Assembly (NCBI RefSeq): GCF_002994745.2
Contig: NC_037092.1
Coordinates: forward strand, 88,016,398-88,080,397
Length of the DNA stretch: 64,000 bases
Direction of reading: 5' to 3'
Origin: Rosa chinensis
Taxonomy: Eukaryota; Streptophyta; Magnoliopsida; Rosales; Rosaceae
Positions 35,997-46,640 of this stretch are shown piece by piece. The notes under the pieces are model-generated. The model did no database searches. It was given only the letters and a program-made list of their open reading frames with translations, and was not told the DNA's origin. A program made the translations under genes and the position numbers. Position 1 is the first letter of the stretch; every line of letters starts with the position of its first letter.

Positions 35997-36500
35997 TTGA
36001 ACTAAAATCAGGTTGGTCAGCATTGCCAAATTAATTGATGACCACATAAGTCCATAACCCAGTCTGACCGGCATTAAGAAAGATTGGTATCATTTTCATA
36101 TAGACAAATTATAGAAGATATTTTGGCCCATATTTATAGCCAAGTTTTGTGACAGACTGACAGAGTCCTTTCTTTTCCTGATTTCGTGTAAAATTGCATA
36201 TGTCAGCTTGTCTTCCTGTGCTCATATAATTATCTGCTACTGGTCACTGTTAACTTGGAGAGTACATAGCCTCAAAATTGAGAAAGATAAAAAATAAAGA
36301 AAAGAATTTTTCTTTTAAAAAGGTATAATTATTAGGAGAAACTACACCCACCTCCTTGACCAAACTCTAAAACACAAAAAACTCCACTACATTTGTTTTT
36401 AGACACTTAAGGACATTTTGTCTTTAGCAAGTTTCACTTTCTCTTCAAGTTTTTATCTTTCCTTTCAATAAAAAGAAAATTGACGGAGCGTAGTGGGCCC
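35997..36500. other. Upstream region of the receptor gene, up to the pararetrovirus
   Basis: AT-rich, no gene seen. The left end of the inserted pararetrovirus sequence is somewhere between about 36300 and 36680 and cannot be placed exactly without a related genome. Confidence 0.4.
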
Positions 36501-36851
36501 ATGCTTTTGAATTTGTTTGTTTAACCATATTGCAGGTATAAATCCATCCTCTATACTCGAAGGTAAACGGTTATTTTTACCATTCATAATTTCGATTGTT
36601 GATAGACTTGAGTTGATTGCTATCTGCAAAATTACTACTAAGGAATTGCAAAAGGAGAGAGAGAAATTGAGAAAATTAAAAAACCTATAGAGATAATCTT
36701 AGTAGAGATTCTCCCAATTACTGGGATATTATCTATAGACTACAGACTAGAATCTATAGAATAGAAGAGGAGATAGATAATCTCTTAGAAGTTCTGGAAG
36801 AGGAACAAAAACCTCTTGATTATTTGAGCATTGGTTAGATCCGCAAACAAC

Positions 36852-36863
36852 TGGTATCAGAGC
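36852..36863 (+). promoter_or_regulatory. Pararetroviral minus-strand primer site (Met-tRNA)
   Basis: TGGTATCAGAGC, 34 bases before the ORF1 start, complementary to initiator methionine tRNA. By convention it marks position 1 of a caulimovirid genome. Confidence 0.9.
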
Positions 36864-36896
36864 TTGTAAAATAGCTCAAAGGAGAACCCCTCCTTA

Positions 36897-39800
36897 ATGG
36901 GGACAATGTCAGAATTGTTATTAGAGAAAATAAATTCTCTATTGAAATCTTCTGATGAGAAATATCAGAAGTTGTTACTAGAAATATCTAGATGTCAAAC
37001 TCATCTAGAAAAATTACCTGCTATAATCCACCAATTGGAAAGATTGGAAAACAAACTGGATTATATCAAAGAACTTCCAAAAACGGAAGAAGAAAAACTG
37101 ACAGTCGTCAGTAGAAAAATCAATGAACAGCAAAAAACGCTGGAATCTATGAAAAATATACTGAAGGACAAGAAAGGGCCTACAGTAAAAAAGAAAACTA
37201 ATGGATTCAAACCATTAGAAAAACCAGACACAAATCGTGTTCCAAACATGATTTTTCTGGAATCATCTACTAGTCAGACTAGTATCCGGTATGAAAACCC
37301 GAAAAAAAGAGAAATGAAGATGTTAAGCATCTTTGGGAAAAAGAAGGGAGTACAGCTCCTAAATGCTGAAGAATTCGAATTCAACGAAATCGAACAAGAG
37401 GTAAAAAATTCCTCAATCCCAAAGTTAGATTTTAAACAAATCTACAAAAGGGGAAAGTTTGAGTTAATGGATAGCCATTATTTTAAACTTCTAGAAATTA
37501 CAACTCCAGCTACCGCAGGAGGAGAGACTGATCTTCTATTGATCACTCCTTCAGAAGTTGCTAGAGCTCAAGCAAAAAAATATCAATTTATGCATATTGG
37601 AGCAGTCCAAGTAGGCATAAATCTGCTTGCACGTGAAGGCATAAACTGTTCGGTCCTATGTGTTCTACAAGACAATAGGTTAACAGACTTCCAAGCTAGT
37701 TTGTTGGGAACACTCGAAGCATCCTTATGTGATCAAGTAGCGTATTTCAACTGCTTCCCCAACTTCACCACCAGCTTGAAAGATGCAGCTCATTGTCTAC
37801 GACTGAGGGTCAAGACAGATGGCATATCTATGAAAGAAGATATGCAAGAACTTGCTATAGTATATAGAATATACTATAAATTGATGAGTACTACAGTAGC
37901 CCCTAAGACAAGGATAACAAATATCCCAGGTCTTACTACTGGATTCCTCACCAATCAGAAGAACCATTCACAACAGATCCACAAAGTTACTTGGAATGAA
38001 GTAACTTTTCCTCTCGAATGGAAATTATCCGGTCCAAAAAAGCAGCCGGAAAGAGCAAAAGCAAAGATCTACGAGAGTAGAAAGACTGGAGAAATTAGTC
38101 TTAATTTTGACAATCACAGAAAAAGTGATGTCTGTCCTGAGAATCTCAGGATAAACAAGAACAATCTTTTGAGAAGAAGCTACAGCACTAGAGAAGCTAG
38201 TGTCAGTGGTATAAAACCTACTATTGAAGAGCCAATTTCTGAAGAAGAATTAGAAGCTGATCTGAACAGACCAGTCCATATGTTCAGAACTAAGAAGCTC
38301 TATGATCTTTATGAAGAAGCTGAGAATTGCGAAAATCCTGAACGATTAGAAAAACTAATCGAAGAAATGAAAGAATACAAATTCAGAAAGACAAGAAAAG
38401 TCTTTCCTTATCAAGATATTGAAATGGAAGAAGGAGAAAGCTCCAGAACTTTCATTAGCAGAGAAAAAAAAGAAATAAAACTCCCATTTCAGAAAGCCCC
38501 CACGGGTAAAAAAGGAGAAAGAAATTCCCAAAGATTTGTCCCAGAGGACAATCTGCCCAGAGTTCCTATCACGAACTATGGCATATGGTTAAATCTAGAC
38601 AAGAGTCTAGACAAAAGAAAAACTATTGACCAATGGGTAGACAGCCTGATGATGGCTTCAGCACTCACCCTTGGCAAATTTGAAGCACCAGATCTGCAGG
38701 TGTACTATGAAACTACTCTCACTGGAGTAGCAAAAAAGTACTACCTATCTTTCAAAGAAACTGCCAGAGGAAGAGACTGGCTGGAAGAAATCAAAAATTC
38801 AAAATCTCCGTATGATTTTGCAGTACCACTGTACGATCAGTTCTGTGGAGATCTTTCAAATCTGAGTGAAAAAGCCAAAGAAACGGCAAAATCGAATATC
38901 TATGCTCTCAAAATCTGTGACATGAGATATTTCGAAGAATACTTGAATGAGTTTCAAGAGTACTACTGTACAATTGGTGAACTAGAGAATACTGATCTAG
39001 TTAATCTGTTGCACAGAAAACTCCCTGAACCATGGAGAACAGCTGTGAGAGAAAGCATAGCTGAAAAACCAATTGAAAGATTTTCAGTTGGAGGAATTGC
39101 CGACAGAATCCGGCAATTACTGAAAGAGCAGTGCAAAGCCAATCTTAGAGCTAAGATGGCCAAGAAACAACTCAAAGGAGTTGAAAATTTCTGTTATGGA
39201 ATATTAGATATGCCCACAAACTGGGGATGCCATGACTCCAAATTCCACAGAAAGAAGAAAAAAGAAAAATATTACTCTAAAAAATTTAAAAAGAGTAATC
39301 AGAAAAAGAATTGGAAATTCAAGAGAAGTTCCAATTACAAAAAGCAACAGGATGAAGATCCTAAAAAGAAATTCTTCAAAAAGAAGAATACTCATCAGCA
39401 TAAACAGCCTAGCAAGAAAGCTTGCAGATGTTGGTTGTGTAAAGCTGAAGGACACTATGCAAATGAATGCCCGGAAAAGGGTAAAAGATCTACTAAGGCT
39501 CTCTTTGAAGAATATGAGCAAATAGTAGAGGTAGCAAACATGAAAGGCTACGAAATAGCCTATTTTGATGATGAAGATGACGACAGGTCAGTCTACTCTG
39601 CCTGGTCTGGAGAAGAAGAAAGTTCATCAGAAGAGTCTGAGATTGATTCTGAAGTAGAGTACTTCGAATCTAGACAACTGAATGTTTTGAGAATAAAAAA
39701 CTGGGAAGAAAGCAAGACAGAATCCTTCATGTCTTCTTATCAGGTGAACCCTGGTACATTCGTTTGTGACTACTGCTTTTGTCACGAAAAGAATGGTCTC

Positions 39801-42800
39801 CCAATGTTTTGTGAAGAGTCTAAGAAGACTTATCACAAAGAATGCTTCATAGCTGAAGCGAGAAGAAAAACCAAGAATGGTCTTGTCAGCCAATTGGTTA
39901 AGCAAGAATATGAAGAGTATTTTGCCGAGCAAAAGGCAAAAGAAATTGAAACTCTTTTCCAAGAAACCATGGAACCATCTTCCTCGAAAAAGGAAGAAAT
40001 CGTCGATAAAGAAAAAGTCGATGAAGATCTTGAACTGGTTGAAATACCAGAAAATGTAGAACTGGTGAAACCACCAGAAACTGTTCATCTCTTAGAAAGA
40101 CAAGAGGCTACTGACACATGGGATCTACTTGGCCAACCTTCTGGCAAGTATGATTATAAAGTCAGATATGATCCTCCGTCCTGGTTCAGTGATCCAGACA
40201 TCAAAGAGATAATTCCTACAAACTGGGATGATAGTGAAGATAAATCACCCATGCAGGAAAATGTTTCAGAAGAATGTAAACCATTCATTCCAAAAGAGCA
40301 AGCTCAAGAAAATGAGCCTCACCAATCGAAAGTCGTCTCTACAAGTAGATACAGCAACTACATAGAGATCGGGCTCAAGTTCCCTGATCACAGGAAATAT
40401 CATCTACATGCCTTTGTAGATAATGGATCAGGTTTTACTGTTGCAAAGAGATTTGCAATTCCAGATGAACTCTGGAAAGAAGATAAGAAAAAGTCTGCTA
40501 CTGGTGTTACATTTGATGGAAGCCATCTCACCATGAAGAAAGTAGCAAAAAATGTTCATATCACCATTGGTGGAGGAACATTTATCATCCAGAATGTTTG
40601 GCAGTCAGAAGGCCAAGGATCAGATTTCCTGATAGGAAATGATTTTATTCTCCAACAGAGATTCATTCAGGATGAAGAAGCGATAGGTTTCAGGAAAGGA
40701 GAACGGGTGTTCTGGGCAGACCGACTCACACATGCATTCAGTGTGGTAGGTCCCGGTTTTACTACTCACTATCAGAGATCGCAACCGAATAGTGGTGATC
40801 TTACCCCCTACAAACCCAAATTCGAGCCCATACTCCAAATCAAACAACAAGAAGAATTGCTTGTTGAAGAATCCTCAGAAGAAGAAGAAGAAGAAGCTAG
40901 TGAAGATGAAGAAGCTAGTTTCATCCATGAACACAACCTCAAGCACTTTCAGAATAAGCTTGAGTCTCAGCAAACTCCCACTCTTGAAAAAATCAAGAAA
41001 CTACTCGAGCAGAATGTGGATACAAATCCTCAAAAGTTTTGGGAAAAAGACCCAGTGGTCTGTGAATTGAAATTGCATGACATGAATGCTATCTGCCATG
41101 TCAAAGCCATTCCTCATTACAAAGAAGAAGATCAAAAAGAATTCAGAAAAGATATTGAAGATCTCCTGAACAAGAAATTGATTCAACCTTCCACTAGCCC
41201 TCATCATGCTCCAGCATTCTACGTGAGAAATCATGCAGAAACTCTACGAGGAAAAGCTAGAATGGTGATTGACTACAGAGATGTCAACAAAAAGACTGTC
41301 AAAGATGGTTGTCAAATTGCTCAAGTAAGAGTACTGATCAACCAGCTCAGAGGAGCCAAAGTCTTTTCGAAATTCGATGCAAAGTCGGGTTTCTGGCAAG
41401 TCAAGATGCATCCCGAGAGTGTACCTCTCACTGCATTTGGAACACCACAAGGTCATTACGAGTGGCTGGTGATGCCTTTCGGTCTCAAGCAAGCTCCCTC
41501 AATCTTCCAAAGAAAAATGGACAACATCTTCAAGCATGTGGCGGAGTTCTGTGTCGTCTACATAGATGACATTCTGGTCTTCTCCAAAAACAAAGAAGAA
41601 CACATGAGACACCTCCATGAGGTAGTAAAGCTGATAGTTCAGCATGGAATTATCTTAGGAGAAAAGAAAATCTTCTTTATCCTCGATGAAGTTGATTTCC
41701 TAGGAATAAACATCAAAAATGGGGTCATAAAACTCCAACCTCATATCCTTGAGAAAATCTGGAAGTTCCCAGATAGAATTCCTGATGCTAAGAGCCTAGA
41801 GAGATTCCTTGGTGTCATAAATTATGGGAGAGACTTCATCCCTAAAATCTCAGGGTTAACAGCAATGTTATCTCCTAAGACGAGTTCCAAAAGAAAATGG
41901 AACTTCACAGAAGATGATGAAAAGATTGTGAAGCAGATAAAAAATCTCTGCAAAAATCTCCCTCCTCTCCAACAACCAGAAGAGAATGATGAAATTATCC
42001 TCCAGACAGATGCGAGCGATAATTACTGGTCCGGTGTTGTTCTGGCAAGAGCGCCTGGAACTAACATTGAAAAGATCTGCAAATTTTGTAGTGGCAAGTT
42101 CAGCCCTGCAGAACTGAATTATCCCACAGGGGAAAAAGAAATTTTGGCTGTCAAGAAAACGATTTTAAATTCACCAGCTTTTCTTGGAAAAACCTTTACT
42201 GTCCGCACCGATTGTGCCAGAGTAAAGAATTTCAAAAATTTTAAACTTGATAAAGCTGCTGATAGGGGAAGATTAGCAAACTGGCAATTATTTCTTAACC
42301 AATATGATTATAATGTTGAATTAATTGCAGGAAACAAGAATTATCTTCCAGACGCATTGACCAGGGAAATGGCAATGTTTAGCCAAAGAGAAGACGACGA
42401 AGGTCGTAATCCCAGAAGCAGAAGGACTGGGAAAGAACATGAGCATCAAGAAGATCCTATGGAAACCAAAGAAAAAATTCTTAAAAGGTTTTTGCTAAGT
42501 CCTAAAGGACTAGCCTCAACTGATCAATCCCAGGGTAAAGGATTGGCTAGCCCGTCTCAAACGGCAGACGGTAAAGGCTCATCAAGACCGTTGACGGCTG
42601 CTGCTTTGCCAAAAAGCAGACCAACTCCAACTGGAGTCATAAATGTTTTTAATTATGAATTAAGAACTTTTGACACTCCTGTGTTCAGAACTGGCAGGAG
42701 ACTAGCTTATCACCAGAAGGCAATCCTGGATAATCTCTTATTTGCTTTTCAAGAAAGAAGTGGTCTAATGTTCCCGGCACTCTTTGCACTAGCTGAAGAA

Positions 42801-42953
42801 CTATATGAGAACGCCAGACCACAATTTGAAGAAAGTCATATACAGCAGAGTGCTGTAAGAAAAGAAAAATTCTCTTCCTTGAAAGTCCAGAAAGTGCTAG
42901 AGTTCCTGTCATGGCACTTAATGAATCAGACTGGCATGAATTCCATAGTCTGA
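36897..42953 (+). CDS. Pararetrovirus ORF1 polyprotein, unbroken
   Basis: 2,018 codons from ATG (36897). Order of parts: N-terminal coiled coil (about 5-110); movement-protein domain (about 157-335); coat-protein region (about 558-830) ending in a Lys-rich stretch and a CCHC knuckle (about 845-858, Cys-x2-Cys-x4-His-x4-Cys); a second cysteine-rich motif (about 957-985, CDYCFCHE...CEE...YHKEC); an aspartic protease-like domain with Asp-Asn-Gly-Ser at 1175-1178 in place of the usual Asp-Thr-Gly; reverse transcriptase with Tyr-Ile-Asp-Asp near 1555; RNase H with 'TDAS' near 1703 and 'DALTRE' near 1820; and a 200-residue C-terminal extension. No integrase. The role would be virion formation, cell-to-cell movement and genome replication. 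The frame has no stop or frameshift, unusual for an endogenous copy. Confidence 0.88.
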   Translation: MGTMSELLLEKINSLLKSSDEKYQKLLLEISRCQTHLEKLPAIIHQLERLENKLDYIKELPKTEEEKLTVVSRKINEQQKTLESMKNILKDKKGPTVKKKTNGFKPLEKPDTNRVPNMIFLESSTSQTSIRYENPKKREMKMLSIFGKKKGVQLLNAEEFEFNEIEQEVKNSSIPKLDFKQIYKRGKFELMDSHYFKLLEITTPATAGGETDLLLITPSEVARAQAKKYQFMHIGAVQVGINLLAREGINCSVLCVLQDNRLTDFQASLLGTLEASLCDQVAYFNCFPNFTTSLKDAAHCLRLRVKTDGISMKEDMQELAIVYRIYYKLMSTTVAPKTRITNIPGLTTGFLTNQKNHSQQIHKVTWNEVTFPLEWKLSGPKKQPERAKAKIYESRKTGEISLNFDNHRKSDVCPENLRINKNNLLRRSYSTREASVSGIKPTIEEPISEEELEADLNRPVHMFRTKKLYDLYEEAENCENPERLEKLIEEMKEYKFRKTRKVFPYQDIEMEEGESSRTFISREKKEIKLPFQKAPTGKKGERNSQRFVPEDNLPRVPITNYGIWLNLDKSLDKRKTIDQWVDSLMMASALTLGKFEAPDLQVYYETTLTGVAKKYYLSFKETARGRDWLEEIKNSKSPYDFAVPLYDQFCGDLSNLSEKAKETAKSNIYALKICDMRYFEEYLNEFQEYYCTIGELENTDLVNLLHRKLPEPWRTAVRESIAEKPIERFSVGGIADRIRQLLKEQCKANLRAKMAKKQLKGVENFCYGILDMPTNWGCHDSKFHRKKKKEKYYSKKFKKSNQKKNWKFKRSSNYKKQQDEDPKKKFFKKKNTHQHKQPSKKACRCWLCKAEGHYANECPEKGKRSTKALFEEYEQIVEVANMKGYEIAYFDDEDDDRSVYSAWSGEEESSSEESEIDSEVEYFESRQLNVLRIKNWEESKTESFMSSYQVNPGTFVCDYCFCHEKNGLPMFCEESKKTYHKECFIAEARRKTKNGLVSQLVKQEYEEYFAEQKAKEIETLFQETMEPSSSKKEEIVDKEKVDEDLELVEIPENVELVKPPETVHLLERQEATDTWDLLGQPSGKYDYKVRYDPPSWFSDPDIKEIIPTNWDDSEDKSPMQENVSEECKPFIPKEQAQENEPHQSKVVSTSRYSNYIEIGLKFPDHRKYHLHAFVDNGSGFTVAKRFAIPDELWKEDKKKSATGVTFDGSHLTMKKVAKNVHITIGGGTFIIQNVWQSEGQGSDFLIGNDFILQQRFIQDEEAIGFRKGERVFWADRLTHAFSVVGPGFTTHYQRSQPNSGDLTPYKPKFEPILQIKQQEELLVEESSEEEEEEASEDEEASFIHEHNLKHFQNKLESQQTPTLEKIKKLLEQNVDTNPQKFWEKDPVVCELKLHDMNAICHVKAIPHYKEEDQKEFRKDIEDLLNKKLIQPSTSPHHAPAFYVRNHAETLRGKARMVIDYRDVNKKTVKDGCQIAQVRVLINQLRGAKVFSKFDAKSGFWQVKMHPESVPLTAFGTPQGHYEWLVMPFGLKQAPSIFQRKMDNIFKHVAEFCVVYIDDILVFSKNKEEHMRHLHEVVKLIVQHGIILGEKKIFFILDEVDFLGINIKNGVIKLQPHILEKIWKFPDRIPDAKSLERFLGVINYGRDFIPKISGLTAMLSPKTSSKRKWNFTEDDEKIVKQIKNLCKNLPPLQQPEENDEIILQTDASDNYWSGVVLARAPGTNIEKICKFCSGKFSPAELNYPTGEKEILAVKKTILNSPAFLGKTFTVRTDCARVKNFKNFKLDKAADRGRLANWQLFLNQYDYNVELIAGNKNYLPDALTREMAMFSQREDDEGRNPRSRRTGKEHEHQEDPMETKEKILKRFLLSPKGLASTDQSQGKGLASPSQTADGKGSSRPLTAAALPKSRPTPTGVINVFNYELRTFDTPVFRTGRRLAYHQKAILDNLLFAFQERSGLMFPALFALAEELYENARPQFEESHIQQSAVRKEKFSSLKVQKVLEFLSWHLMNQTGMNSIV

Positions 42954-43674
42954 TAGGAAGACATAATCCAGAAGACCTAGTTCCTCCAACTCTCTTTATT
43001 GTTTCAGGTCCTTATGTTGGAAGATACCTGGTTAATGTTCAGAGTGAACATCCTCAAGAACACAAGCTCTGGCTTGTTGAAAATGGTTTTGTCCATAATC
43101 TGTGGACTAAAACAAATGATGATCTAAAAGGTTTGCCGCCTATCATTGTCAATACAGTCAAAAATGTAAGAAAAAATGACTGTATGCTTCGACTGAAGTT
43201 CAGATCCACCCCTCCAGAATGGATCCAGAAGGCAAACGGTGAAGTTGAATATATTCCTCCTTATCATTATGTAAGAATTATTCAAAGGAAATATCTTCAA
43301 CCAGCCTGTGTAGGGTACAATGGCCAACCAAACTCAAGCATTCCATGGATGAAGGCCATGACTCTAGAATATATCAAAAGATCATCTCTGAGGATACCTA
43401 CAATACCTTCCTGGCAGCAGGAGAAAAAATTATCATCACTGCTTACGATCATCCTGACGTAGTCAGCAGTGACTTATTCTTATCTCTTACCAGAAAGGAG
43501 ATAGATTCGACACTGGCATGCTTACGATGGGTGGAAAAACTTGAAACTGACAACCACTACAAGATGTATGTTGATACAGATGTCGAAGACAATGCAACAA
43601 CAGTAAGGATGGCCCAGGCAGATAACGACTCGTTTGTCCTTGGTCACAATTCAGAAACCGACGAGAACATGTGA
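42911..43674 (+). pseudogene. Pararetrovirus ORF2 (unknown function), frame broken
   Basis: It begins at an ATG (42911) that overlaps the end of ORF1 by 43 bases in another frame. The first frame runs 183 codons to 43462. From about 43345 a second frame (to 43674) takes over with more natural composition ('YDHPDVVSSDLFLSLTRKEI'), so a single frame change near 43345-43400 probably splits one longer protein. Florendoviruses carry a second ORF of unknown function in this place; I recognise no domain. Alternatively these are two short overlapping genes. Confidence 0.6.
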
Positions 43675-43885
43675 AGCAGCAGGTGTAGAAAACACCGAAA
43701 GTCCTTTTGGATTTTTCCCAAAAGTGACTTTTGCTTTTCAAAAAGCAGGTGAAAAACATTTCACCTAAAGGAATCTGCTTTTTCCCCTGCCGACCTCCAC
43801 CAGCAGGAGCACTAAGGAAAGCAGGAAATCACGGAGTCGTTCTGTACATTTTGTTGTTTTGAATTGTAATTTGAGTTCCGCTCCC

Positions 43886-43894
43886 TATATAAGG
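43886..43894 (+). promoter_or_regulatory. Pararetroviral pregenomic RNA promoter (TATATAAGG)
   Basis: TATATAAGG lies 212 bases after ORF2 in the only long non-coding part of the viral unit. In caulimovirids the single strong promoter sits here and the transcript runs round the circular genome. In the integrated copy it would drive RNA into the flanking DNA at 44600 and beyond. Confidence 0.7.
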
Positions 43895-44124
43895 AGCTTT
43901 AGCTTCTCTTAGAAGGCATTCGGAAAAAAAACAAAAAGGCATCAGTTCTATATTCGAAAATCTCTAAGATCAGCATATCTCAGTAGCAGTAGCAGTCCGT
44001 CTGTGGACACAGTGTGCTTTCTATTACAAGTAAGTGTTTGTAAATCAGTTATGAGTAGCTAAAACAGCTTCTAGCTGTTTGCCCAAGAGTGAGGCTCTGG
44101 GTTCTGTATCTGTATTTATGTTTG

Positions 44125-44130
44125 AATAAA
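44125..44130 (+). terminator. Pararetroviral poly(A) signal (AATAAA)
   Basis: AATAAA about 235 bases downstream of the TATA box, the arrangement that gives caulimovirid transcripts terminal redundancy. The surrounding leader has repeated 'AGCAGTAGCAGTC' motifs (43983-44230). Confidence 0.6.
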
Positions 44131-44699
44131 TAAATTCAGTTTGTGCCTAGTACTCTGTCACAAAAATATTTTACTGTTTTTGCATCTATGTTTTGGTAGC
44201 AGTAGCAGTCAGTAAGCAGTAGCAGTCTTTCTATAAAAACTGACCCCTATCATACTAAGGCAGCAGTGATTCCGCCCTGGTAGTAGCCGCTTAGACAGGA
44301 AGTCGTTAGGTGAAATTGTGGCATGTTGAAGGCTAGTCCTTAGGCTGATACTGTGTTAGTTTGGAAAAGAAATAGGCTGATACTGTGTACTGTAGCTGAT
44401 ACTATGTAAAAAGCAAAAGAAGGTAAAAAGAGAATAGTGTCTGTCCTTAATTGTATAGTGGAAAAGGTTGTGGACTTAGTTGTCAAAAAATATGTTGTCT
44501 GGTAGTGTTTTGTAGTTAACCCTAATTATTATGAGAACGAACTGTGCCTTGATCAGTTGAACCCATGTTATGTTCAATTGTTCACTGTGATCGGTTGGTG
44601 TACTACAAAAAGAACATTAAAGGAAAGCTGAGTTTCGGCTCTATTTCCGATGTGTTAGGGATTCAAGCCAAGAAGCTATTTATTTGGGTTACCGTGATG

Positions 44700-46640
44700 G
44701 GGATGTTGATCTGGTAATGTATCTTTGTATATTCAAGCACATTCTTATATATTTACAATTCTGCTCTTATACAACTGCTACCATAATAATTACACGCATT
44801 TTTACGCATGTAATTATATCTAAAATACTAAAATTAAGTTAATTCTTATGTCAATTAATATGTAATTAATCAATTTTTATTATTTTTGTAGAAAATAAGC
44901 GGACTTGTGCAGAAACAAGAGAAATTGGTATGAAACTGGAGCAAATTGGAGTTTCTGACAAAAAGACGAAATAGTCAATGCGGGTCAACCGTGGTCAACT
45001 CCATCAAGAGAGCGGAATTCAATTGCCTCCGAGAGTACGTGTGGAAGTGCATTGAGGAAGAAAAGAAAGAAAGAAAAAAAGAAAAGGAAAAGAAAAAAAG
45101 AAGAAGAAAGAAGTTATGACATCATGATGACGTCAATATGCATTCATTAGTTGATTAAAGGAACCATCCCTTTTCTTTTCCTCACCTGCATTGCACAGCC
45201 CATTCTTTTCTTCAACTGCTGCCACAAGTACAAGGGGATCCCATCCAATTATCCATCATCCTCTCGGCAGCCACACGTATAATTACCCCCATTTCCTCTC
45301 TTCTTCCTCTCTCACGCACAGAATTCATTCCAATTCCCATTTTCCTTCATCAGACCTCATTTCCTTCTACACACCTCTTCACAAATTTTCTCTCCTCACC
45401 AAGATTCACCTCACCAAAATTCCTTCTTCTTATCTTTTCTTCACCTCATCAAGATATACCTCACTAAAATTCCTCTCTCATCTTTTCTTCACCTCACCAA
45501 GATCTACCTCACCAAAATTCACCTCATCAAGATCCACCTCACTAAAATTTCATCTTCTCATTAATTTCACAAAATTCCAAAGGGGAAGTCCAAACATCAA
45601 GAATTTCATCACCATTAAATTTGGGTAAAAGTGAGGAGCTATAAATCAAGGCTAGCCAAAATTGCTTTATAATAATTTGTGGCTTGTTCTTGTTACTCCT
45701 ACTTCTCTTCACTTTGTTCCTCTTTAAATTATGTATTATTTTAATGTAATGATGCGATTTTCATATGATGAATGCTTATATATATTTTTGTTGGGTTAAA
45801 ATGCATATCTAAGAGCCTAGTCAACTCTAGGTGTGTATTTTGAGCATGTCTAGGATGGAGTTAGAGGCTTGACCCCCTTTAATTCCTAAGCTAGAAACCT
45901 TCAATTTCGTATTCGAGGGGTTATAAGGATGGTGATTTACACCCGTTGCGTGAATGCGCGGGTGGGTCGCTTAGTAGTCTAATTCCTTGATCTTTAGGCC
46001 TCTTGATGTGAATTAGAGACCCTTGAACCGGCTCTAGTTCATGCCAAGTGAGTTCCTACGACCCTTGAACAAGAGTAGGAATACCATGAAAGAGAATTTC
46101 GGTCTTTGAGCCTTGAACCGCCTTGGATACGACTACCGCCAAAATAGGAAATTTACATCTGCATTAGATTAGCTTCCTACACATGAGATTTGGGTGAAGG
46201 AACCTCCCTAGCACCTGACATTCTCATTATATTGTTCACACTTTTCTAGTTTAATTTCCTTGCATTTTTATTAATCGCTTTGCATTTTATTATTTTTTGT
46301 TAAGTTCAAATCAACTCTCAATCATTGAATCCATCGACTCATTTGTGCATATTCACCTTGAGGCTACAAGTTAGTGGCTTTGAATAGGCTTGGTGTGAGC
46401 TAAGCCGAGCATTGCCAAGGCTTGGTGCCTTGATTGTTTATAGTTTTTATTTTACTTCTTATTTTTCTTGTGTGCTTTTAGTATCCTACCACTAATTATC
46501 TTGATTAGGTCCAACACCTAATCTCCGAGGTACGATAAACTAAGGTCTAAATACTTCCCTTACTTGACACAATTCGTACGCTTGCGAGAGTTTATGAACC
46601 AAGTCACATAACTATCATACCATTATAGTTGAAAGCTTAC
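44700..46640. other. Non-coding, retroelement-like sequence
   Basis: No gene supported. The right end ('CTCCGAGGTACGATAAACTA' near 46526 and 'TTCGTACGCTTGCGAGAG' near 46575) resembles the border sequence of plant Ty3/Gypsy elements, and 45050-45110 is a purine-rich tract. The CT-rich frame at 45191-45628 is built from imperfect repeats of 'CACCTCA(C/T)CAAGAT' and 'CTCACTAAAATTC', not a domain. It may be a solo LTR or a remnant inserted in the Copia LTR; ends not located. Confidence 0.35.

Larger units (their letters stand above)
36500..44600 (+). mobile_element. Endogenous pararetrovirus (Caulimoviridae, florendovirus-like)
   Basis: About one genome length of plant pararetrovirus DNA without LTRs: a Met-tRNA primer site, a 2,018-codon polyprotein (movement, coat, protease, reverse transcriptase, RNase H, no integrase), a second ORF overlapping its end, then a TATA promoter and a poly(A) signal. 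The gene order, and two ORFs with the second of unknown function, fit endogenous florendoviruses of angiosperms. A badnavirus- or petuvirus-like lineage is the alternative. Both outer boundaries are approximate. Confidence 0.75.

Noticed and set aside
36500..44600. The 2,018-codon polyprotein as a Ty3/Gypsy LTR element
   Set aside because: No LTRs, no integrase, a movement-protein-like domain and a downstream single promoter with poly(A) signal: pararetrovirus layout.
45191..45628. 145-codon Ser/Thr/His-rich frame as a secreted protein
   Set aside because: Built from imperfect short CT-rich repeats, with no ATG start and no hydrophobic signal.
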